IMG/VR virus record: IMGVR_UViG_3300046706_000011
Span: 26,507-90,506 of that record
Direction: 5' to 3' (one strand)
Length of the DNA stretch: 64,000 bases
Source of the DNA: a virus
The notes beneath the pieces are model-generated. The model worked only from the letters and a program-made list of their open reading frames with translations, was not told the DNA's origin and did no database searches. Of this stretch, positions 59,243 to 64,000 are shown piece after piece. The translations under genes were made by a program, and so were the position numbers. Within the stretch, counting starts at the first letter, position 1. Each line of letters begins with the position of its first letter.

Positions 59243-62062
59243 TCAGGTCGTCTTGGTCTTCTCGACCAGCGTCCAGTTCGCCGTGTCCATCACGAACAGG
59301 GCGCTCTCCCCGGCGCCGGCCAGGGTGGTCAGGACGGTCCCGTTGTGGTTGGCGATGCTCAGGGCGAAGGCACCGGTCGAGGACGGGGTCCGCGAGACCT
59401 TCATGACGGCCCCGGCGGGAACGCGGGGGATGGCGTAGGCGGCGTCGAACACGTCGTCGATGGTGCGCGCGAGCGTGACGGTCCGGACCGCGGTGAGCGG
59501 GCTGACGAAGCGCTGCCAGCTCCCGTGCTTGAGCAGGTACAGGGTGTTGGCCGGGGTCCCGGCGGTGACCGGGACGGCCTCGTCGCCGCCCCAGGCGCAG
59601 TAGCCGCCGGAGACGCCCCCGACGACGTTGTTGAAGGTGCGCAGCGGCCCCTGGTAGGTCGAGTCCGACTTGCCCAGCGCATGCCAGCACAGGTCGTCGA
59701 GGTTGTAGTGCTCGGTCGATCCGGTGCGGCGCAGGGTGATGTTGTGGAAGTGGCCGTAGGCGCCGTCCATGGTCACGTTGCCGTCGCAGCCGAACAGGGA
59801 GGTGCGCACGGTGCCGGTCTTCTTGACCATGGAGATGTGCATGCCGCGCACCTCCAGGTGGGCTTGGGCGAAGGAGGAGAACAGCACGCCGTTGGCGACC
59901 CCGTTGGCGGTCTGGTCGAACCGGGTGTCGGCCATGGTGCCGCCGTTGAAGGTGGTGGTGGCGAGGCTGTCGGTGTGGACGACGACGCCGAAGCCGGCGG
60001 CGTTGGCGGTCGGGGTGATGCCCTCGAAGTTGACCGAGTTGATGACGGTGCCGTTGCACGAGGAAAGGTGGATGGCGCGGCGGCACTTGATCCACTCGAC
60101 GTTGAGCTGGTTGAACGTGGTCTGGCCGGTCGAGAGCATGAGCACGCCGCCGTTGCAGGGCGCGCTGGTGCCGTTGCCGGTGATGTACATGTTGTTGATC
60201 TGCGACCCGGTGCCGCGCCGGGAGCAGAAGCCCCAGCCGGTGTTGGCCGCGACGTTGATCTCGATGTGGTTGTACTGGTTGCTGTAGGAGCCGCCGCCGC
60301 TCGCCCCGGTCGGGTCCGGGCTGTCCTGGCAGATGCCGATCCAGGCGTTGCGGATGGTGATGTTGTCGAACCGGTTGAACAGCGCGTCGCGCAGGCGGAG
60401 CGCGGCGTGGGGGTCGGTGATCGTGTAGTCGAAGGTGGCGCCGGTCGTCTGGATCGCGGCGTACTCCAGCTCCAGGTTCATGACCGTGTTGTGCCGGCAG
60501 CCGTTGAGCCGGATGATCGAGACGCCCGAGGCCTGCTGGACCAGGGTGGCGCCCTCGCCGTCGAGGACGCGGACGTCGGCGTGGCCGCCGGCCAGGGTCA
60601 GCTCGCCGCTGATCTCGACGGTCCCGCCGCCGAGCGCGACCTTGCCGGAGCCCTGGGCCTGCATCGCGTTGATCGCGGCCTGGATGGCGGCGGTGTTGGC
60701 GGTCCGGACGGCGGCGGACTGGCCGGTGCCGCGGGTGACGCCGGTCGGGCGGATGACGCCGTCGCTCGGGGTCCCGCCGGACGACGCGACGCTGATCGTG
60801 CCGTCCACCGCGGCGATGATCCCGGACCCGACCTTGACGCCGCCCAGGACGGAGGCGGTGGCGGGCGGCAGGGTGTAGCTCGATCCCCCGGTGACCGTGA
60901 CGCTGCCGGCGCCGTCGATGGCGAGGCCCGCGCCGAGCTTGATCCCGCCGAGGACCGAGGCGCTGGCGGTGGGCAGGGAATACGGGGCGGCGACCGAGAT
61001 CGCGCCGTCCCCGGCGATCGTGACGTTGGCGCCCTGGCGGACGCCGCCGAGCGTCGTGGTGGTGGCGATGGGCAGGACGTAGGCGGAGCCCTGGGGCGGG
61101 GCGGACAGGACCCCGGCGCCGTCGATGGTCAGGCCGGTCCCGACCTTGACGCCGCCGAGCACGCTCGCGGAGGCCGTGGGCAGGGAATAGGGCGCCCCGG
61201 CGCTGATCGTGCCGTCCCCGGACACGGCGATGTTGGCGCCGACCTTGACGCCGCCCAGGCTGACCGAGGTCGCGGGCTGGATGGTGTAGTTGAGGGTCAG
61301 GACGCCGTTGGCGTCCACGGCGAGGCCGGACCCGGCGATGACGCCGCCGAGCGCGCTGCCGGTGGCCTTGGGCAGGACGTAGGTCCCGCCGGAGAGCAGC
61401 GAGGCGCGCAGCTTCCGGACCGTGCCGGTGCCCGTGTCGAGCGAGACGAGGTAGTGGTTGGCGAGCGTCGGCGCCGTGTCCTCGGACTGGCCGGCGATGT
61501 CGAGGGCGATCGAGCGGTTGGCGGAGAGGTCGCCGCCGCCGGTCAGGCCCGGCCCGGCCGACACGCTGAGCGCGGTCGGGACGACCCCGGTCGCGGCGAT
61601 GGTCACGGTGTCGGTGACGCTGCTGGTGGTGATGGCGATGTTGGCGCCGGGGGCGAGGTTGAGGGTGTCGGTGTTGCCGTCCGCGATGATGGTGGGCTGG
61701 CCGGCGACGGCGACGCGGTCGAAGGTCTGCTGGGACTGGGTCGTCACCGGCAGTCGGTCGATGCGGACCTTGCGGGGCTGCCCGGCGGCGGTCTCGTGGA
61801 CGAGCACGAAGTCGGCGGCGGCGACCGGCGACAGGTTCTCGGCGAGGCCCGGCACGTCGAGCGCGACGGTGCGGTCGGCCGACAGGTTCCCGCCGCCGGA
61901 CAGGCCGGGGCCGGTCGCGACGGCGCGGGACTCGCGGACGAGGCCCGAGACCAGGGTCCCGCGCTTGACCTTGATGTCGCCCCCCTCACGCACGGCGTAC
62001 AGGAAGTCGCCGTCCTGGGGGAGCAGTTGCTCGGGAAGCTGGTCGAGGGTCTGGTCCGCCAT
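59243..62062 (-). CDS. repeat-rich fibre with beta-helix (pectate-lyase-like) head
   Basis: A 939-residue protein. The N-terminal MADQTLDQLPEQLLPQDGDFLYAVR matches the neighbouring fibre. The shaft (about 200-420) contains at least six SVLGG(V/I)K(V/L)G.GL.IDGAG repeats. From about 430 on it is a parallel beta-helix of the pectate lyase/tailspike kind: TANTAAIQAAINAMQAQGSGKVALGGGTVEI and INVAANTGWGFCSR. A C-terminal beta region (IANHNGTVLTTL) ends the protein. It is a modular tailspike that likely binds or cuts surface polysaccharide. Confidence 0.87.
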   Translation of the reverse strand: MADQTLDQLPEQLLPQDGDFLYAVREGGDIKVKRGTLVSGLVRESRAVATGPGLSGGGNLSADRTVALDVPGLAENLSPVAAADFVLVHETAAGQPRKVRIDRLPVTTQSQQTFDRVAVAGQPTIIADGNTDTLNLAPGANIAITTSSVTDTVTIAATGVVPTALSVSAGPGLTGGGDLSANRSIALDIAGQSEDTAPTLANHYLVSLDTGTGTVRKLRASLLSGGTYVLPKATGSALGGVIAGSGLAVDANGVLTLNYTIQPATSVSLGGVKVGANIAVSGDGTISAGAPYSLPTASASVLGGVKVGTGLTIDGAGVLSAPPQGSAYVLPIATTTTLGGVRQGANVTIAGDGAISVAAPYSLPTASASVLGGIKLGAGLAIDGAGSVTVTGGSSYTLPPATASVLGGVKVGSGIIAAVDGTISVASSGGTPSDGVIRPTGVTRGTGQSAAVRTANTAAIQAAINAMQAQGSGKVALGGGTVEISGELTLAGGHADVRVLDGEGATLVQQASGVSIIRLNGCRHNTVMNLELEYAAIQTTGATFDYTITDPHAALRLRDALFNRFDNITIRNAWIGICQDSPDPTGASGGGSYSNQYNHIEINVAANTGWGFCSRRGTGSQINNMYITGNGTSAPCNGGVLMLSTGQTTFNQLNVEWIKCRRAIHLSSCNGTVINSVNFEGITPTANAAGFGVVVHTDSLATTTFNGGTMADTRFDQTANGVANGVLFSSFAQAHLEVRGMHISMVKKTGTVRTSLFGCDGNVTMDGAYGHFHNITLRRTGSTEHYNLDDLCWHALGKSDSTYQGPLRTFNNVVGGVSGGYCAWGGDEAVPVTAGTPANTLYLLKHGSWQRFVSPLTAVRTVTLARTIDDVFDAAYAIPRVPAGAVMKVSRTPSSTGAFALSIANHNGTVLTTLAGAGESALFVMDTANWTLVEKTKTT

Positions 62063-62077
62063 GGCCCGCGCCCGCCG

Positions 62078-62581
62078 TCACGGGGCGGTCGGTTCGGCCT
62101 GGCCTACCAGCGGTAGGCCACTGGCCGGCGTCGCGGGGGCGGGCTCGGCCTGGCCTACCGCTGGTAGGCCACTGGGCGGTTCCGGGGCCGGCGGCTGCGC
62201 AGGGGCCGGTTCCGGGGGGGGCGGTTCGGTCGGGGCGGCGGCGCGGGCCGGCTCGGCGGGTCCCTTCGGCTCGGCAGCGGCCGGGTTCAGGGCGATGAGC
62301 ACGGCCTCGCCGCCGACGACCTCGACGTCCAGGACGCCGACCAGCTCGCGCACGCCGTCGCCCACGTCGGCGTCGCAGCGCACGGTGACCTGGGCGGTCC
62401 CGGGGCGGCCCACGGCGACGATGTCCCCGGCCATCCCGGCGTCGAGGGTGGAGACGGTGACGACGCCGGGGTCGCTGGTCTCCCAGCGCGGGTCGCCGTC
62501 GATGGTGGCTGCGTTGCCGTAGCGGTCCTGGAGGGAGACGGCGACTCGGGTCTTCTGGTCGGCGGTCAGTACGAACGGCAT
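62078..62581 (-). CDS. Ig-like (BIG2) protein with two palindromic element copies
   Basis: A 167-residue protein. The N-terminal domain (MPFVLTADQKTRVAVSLQDRYGN, WETSDPGVVTVS, GTAQVTVRCD) is the bacterial Ig-like group 2 type common in phage virion proteins. From about 110 it is a proline/alanine/glutamate tail. The tail carries SGLPAVGQAEP and SGLPLVGQAEP, encoded by the palindromes at 62151-62171 and 62100-62120. The tail looks like a disordered linker that tolerates insertions. Confidence 0.78.
   Translation of the reverse strand: MPFVLTADQKTRVAVSLQDRYGNAATIDGDPRWETSDPGVVTVSTLDAGMAGDIVAVGRPGTAQVTVRCDADVGDGVRELVGVLDVEVVGGEAVLIALNPAAAEPKGPAEPARAAAPTEPPPPEPAPAQPPAPEPPSGLPAVGQAEPAPATPASGLPLVGQAEPTAP
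62100..62120. repeat. in-frame palindromic element copy 2
   Basis: TGGCCTACC-AGC-GGTAGGCCA, identical to copies 1 and 4, coding on the - strand for SGLPLVGQA near the end of the Ig-like protein. Confidence 0.85.
62151..62171. repeat. in-frame palindromic element copy 3, inverted core
   Basis: TGGCCTACC-GCT-GGTAGGCCA: the arms match the other copies, but the three-base centre is inverted, giving SGLPAVGQA. The flanks (GCC before, CTGGGC after) are in the same orientation as copies 1 and 4. The pattern is what a flip of the core would leave. Confidence 0.85.
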
Positions 62582-62587
62582 GGGGCG

Positions 62588-62758
62588 TCATCCTTTCGAG
62601 CGGACCGGGCCGACCGTGAACGTCACGGTCGGCGGCGGGTCCTCGGGGGAAGGGGGAGGGGGATCGGGCGGCCGGGGCTTCACGACCGCCTCGACGCGCA
62701 GGCCTTCGATCGCGCCCGCGCGGAGCAGGGCGGCGAAGGCCTCGGCGAGGTCCGTCAT
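62588..62758 (-). CDS. very small protein with proline-rich middle
   Basis: A 56-residue frame from ATG 62758 to TGA 62590-62588: MTDLAEAFAALLRAGAIEGLRVEAVVK, then a PRPPDPPPPSPEDPPPT stretch and VTFTVGPVRSKG. It fills the gap between two genes. An 11-base-arm palindrome (62609-62633) lies within it. No strong ribosome-binding site is visible; coupling to the gene upstream is likely. Function unknown. Confidence 0.6.
   Translation of the reverse strand: MTDLAEAFAALLRAGAIEGLRVEAVVKPRPPDPPPPSPEDPPPTVTFTVGPVRSKG
62609..62633. repeat. 25-bp perfect inverted repeat
   Basis: GCCGACCGTGA-ACG-TCACGGTCGGC has 11-base perfect arms with a three-base centre, inside the coding part of the 56-residue gene. 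It could form a strong RNA hairpin near the end of that gene. It is not related in sequence to the 21-bp elements. Confidence 0.6.
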
Positions 62759-62768
62759 GGCCGCGCGG

Positions 62769-63002
62769 TCAGGACGTCGCGACGGCGGCGCCGAGCAGGA
62801 CGCGCAGCCAGGACGTGCCGTTCGAGTAGGCGAGGCAGGGCGCCCCGGCGGCGCCGTTCGTCACGGAGATGATCCGCCCCTTGTTCTCGGCGGCGGACGG
62901 GACGGTGGCGACCGTGTACTCGGGCGCGGCGAGCGCCTTGGCAAGGGACCTGGAGCCGATCTGGCCCCACCGCGGGTCGTTGGTCAGGGCCATCGCGGTC
63001 AC
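62769..63002 (-). CDS. small virion-region protein
   Basis: A 77-residue protein from GTG 63002 (overlapping the preceding stop) or ATG 62993. The sequence MALTNDPRWGQIGSRSLAKALAAPEYTVATVPSAAENKGRIISVTNGAAGAPCLAYSNGTSW contains the IISVTNGA..G.PC.AYS.G..W pattern found in short phage structural proteins attached to fibres or capsids. Function not known. Confidence 0.7.
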   Translation of the reverse strand: MTAMALTNDPRWGQIGSRSLAKALAAPEYTVATVPSAAENKGRIISVTNGAAGAPCLAYSNGTSWLRVLLGAAVATS

Positions 63003-63832
63003 TCCTGGGACGGCTTGGAGGAACGCGCGGGGGAGCGCCGGGGCGACTCAGCCTTCGGCCTGGGGGCCTTCTCGCCGGGCTCGTCCGGTTCGGGGGCCGG
63101 CTCAGGGGCCGGTTCCGGCTCGGGGGACGGCTCCGGGGCTGGCTCGGGCTCGGGGGGCGGCTCGGGGGACGGCGGCTCGGCCTGGCCTACCAGCGGTAGG
63201 CCACTGGGCTTGACCTCCGGGGTCAGGGACTCCTCCGGGATGTCCCGCTCGGTCGGCACGGCGCCCTCCTCGACGATCCGCCGGACGGTCTCGGGGTCGT
63301 CGTCCAGGGACGGCGCGACCGGGTCCTGCGCGGTCTGCTCGGAGACCGAGGTGTCGGAGTCCGGGCGTTCCTCCCAGGGCTCGGAGACGCGCACGCTCCC
63401 GTCGAGGTTCGGCGAGCGGGGGTCCTCGTAGGGGGCGGACGCCTTCCTGCGGGAGCCTTCCTGGCCCTTCAGGGTGCGGTCGTTGCCGGCCTCGTCATGG
63501 TCGGGGATCGCCTTGGTCTTGGCGTCGCGGAAGTGGGCGTTCTGGAGCTGCCAGCGCTCCTCGTCGGTCGGGACGCGGTCGCGGTTGCGCTCGGCCTGCT
63601 CCATGGCCTTGCGCTCGCGCTCCGGGTCGGCGTCGGCCGGGATGTTGATGAACTGGCCGACGTCGGCGTAGGGCGGGGAGCCGAGCAGGTCGGAGTTCTC
63701 GGTGAACTCCTGGATGCGGTCGGGCGGGTAGCGCTCGGCGAGCGGCTTTTGCTGCTCGGCGTCGTCGCGGGCCTTGGCGTCGGCCTCGGCCTCCTGTTGG
63801 CGGCGGGCGCGGTTGAACGCGGACATTCCCAT
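62999..63832 (-). CDS. acidic, disordered protein carrying the palindromic element
   Basis: A 277-residue hydrophilic protein, mostly charged helix then disorder. The start MGMSAFNRARRQQEAEADAKARDDAEQQKPLAERYPPDRI is typical of small phage proteins near the capsid gene. The C-terminal third has SGLPLVGQAEP (element at 63183-63203) followed by a Pro/Glu repeat (PEPEPAPEPSPEPEPAPEP) and a basic end. It may be a scaffold or capsid-associated protein, suggested only by position. Confidence 0.7.
   Translation of the reverse strand: MGMSAFNRARRQQEAEADAKARDDAEQQKPLAERYPPDRIQEFTENSDLLGSPPYADVGQFINIPADADPERERKAMEQAERNRDRVPTDEERWQLQNAHFRDAKTKAIPDHDEAGNDRTLKGQEGSRRKASAPYEDPRSPNLDGSVRVSEPWEERPDSDTSVSEQTAQDPVAPSLDDDPETVRRIVEEGAVPTERDIPEESLTPEVKPSGLPLVGQAEPPSPEPPPEPEPAPEPSPEPEPAPEPAPEPDEPGEKAPRPKAESPRRSPARSSKPSQE
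63183..63203. repeat. in-frame palindromic element copy 4
   Basis: TGGCCTACC-AGC-GGTAGGCCA, identical to copies 1 and 2, coding on the - strand for SGLPLVGQA just before the Pro/Glu repeat of the acidic protein. Confidence 0.85.
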
Positions 63833-63893
63833 GATGTGCTCCTGTTCCGGTGCTTGGGGCGGGGGACGGGCGGGACGGCCCCGCCCGGACCCG

Positions 63894-64000
63894 TCAGCTC
63901 GCCGCGCTGGTCAAGCGGTGGCGGAACAGCACCATCCTTATTGACTTGGCGTCGTATACCCTGGACCAGCTCGCGCCGGTCGCAAGGACGGTGTTGTCCG
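63894..64000 (-). CDS. 3' end of a gene running off the right edge
   Basis: The - strand frame is open from the right edge to TGA at 63896-63894. It gives about 35 residues (DNTVLATGASWSRVYDAKSIRMVL.. ending TSAAS). Its position before the virion genes would suit a capsid or head protein, but the fragment is too short to identify. Confidence 0.55.
   Translation of the reverse strand, partial: DNTVLATGASWSRVYDAKSIRMVLFRHRLTSAAS

Noticed and set aside
1-64000. CRISPR arrays, tRNA and rRNA genes, insertion sequences, integrase
   Set aside because: I looked for spaced direct repeats, cloverleaf ends, transposase motifs and tyrosine or serine recombinase motifs and saw none.

Overview
The window is a very GC-rich stretch carrying two machineries that are rarely found together: a Trb-type (P-type) conjugative type IV secretion locus on the + strand (1-11.6 kb) and a lambda/HK97-like siphovirus lysis, tail and adsorption locus on the - strand (13.5-64 kb). 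The GC content, the alphaproteobacterial-style Trb gene order and the periplasmic and lipoprotein signals point to a Gram-negative host, plausibly an alphaproteobacterium of the Azospirillum/Rhodospirillales kind; that assignment is inference. No integrase, tRNA, att site, relaxase, replication gene, terminase, portal or intact capsid gene is visible. The element could be a conjugative phage-plasmid, or a conjugative element lying beside a prophage.

Region 1 (1-11.6 kb, +): the 3' end of an unidentified gene, a small ribbon-helix-helix-like protein, then trbB-trbC-trbD-trbE, two small membrane proteins, trbJ, a trbK-position exported protein, trbL, trbF, trbG and trbI, mostly with overlapping start/stop codons. 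A 17-bp partly palindromic sequence, close to GGGCTAYAMTGTACTMC, recurs four times at promoter positions (1523, 4947, 8971 and, inverted, 11928). It looks like a shared operator/promoter of the transfer locus.

Region 2 (11.6-13.5 kb): a divergent regulatory region and small accessory proteins, two of them probably DNA-binding.

Region 3 (13.5-16.5 kb, -): lysis-type genes: a small hydrophobic protein, a lipoprotein, a lysozyme-like muralytic protein with a C-terminal membrane segment, two tandem paralogous membrane proteins and a coiled-coil/membrane XhlA-like protein.

Region 4 (16.5-41.7 kb, -, read right to left): head-tail connectors, tail terminator, major tail protein, G/GT tail assembly chaperones with a -1 slippery site, tape measure, and the M, L, K, I and J tail-tip proteins followed by fibres. 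Inserted against the grain between L and K is a + strand cassette (28.7-31.55 kb) with a lipoprotein, small membrane and exported proteins, an XRE-type regulator and a solitary DNA methyltransferase, preceded by a 23-bp palindrome. The major tail protein appears to start at ATT. A decayed HNH endonuclease between two intrinsic terminators lies just upstream of it.

Region 5 (41.8-63.9 kb, -): an unusually large array of putative glycan-binding or glycan-degrading virion proteins (LamG, parallel beta-helix, triplicated glycosidase, RIFT-barrel-like enzyme, repeat fibres), placed between the connector genes and whatever lies beyond the right edge. Three small proline-rich proteins here carry an in-frame 21-bp palindromic element encoding the core of SGLPLVGQAEP, four copies in all.

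Together the window encodes the apparatus for mating-pair formation and much of that for tail assembly and adsorption. If both belong to one replicon, it has two routes of transmission.
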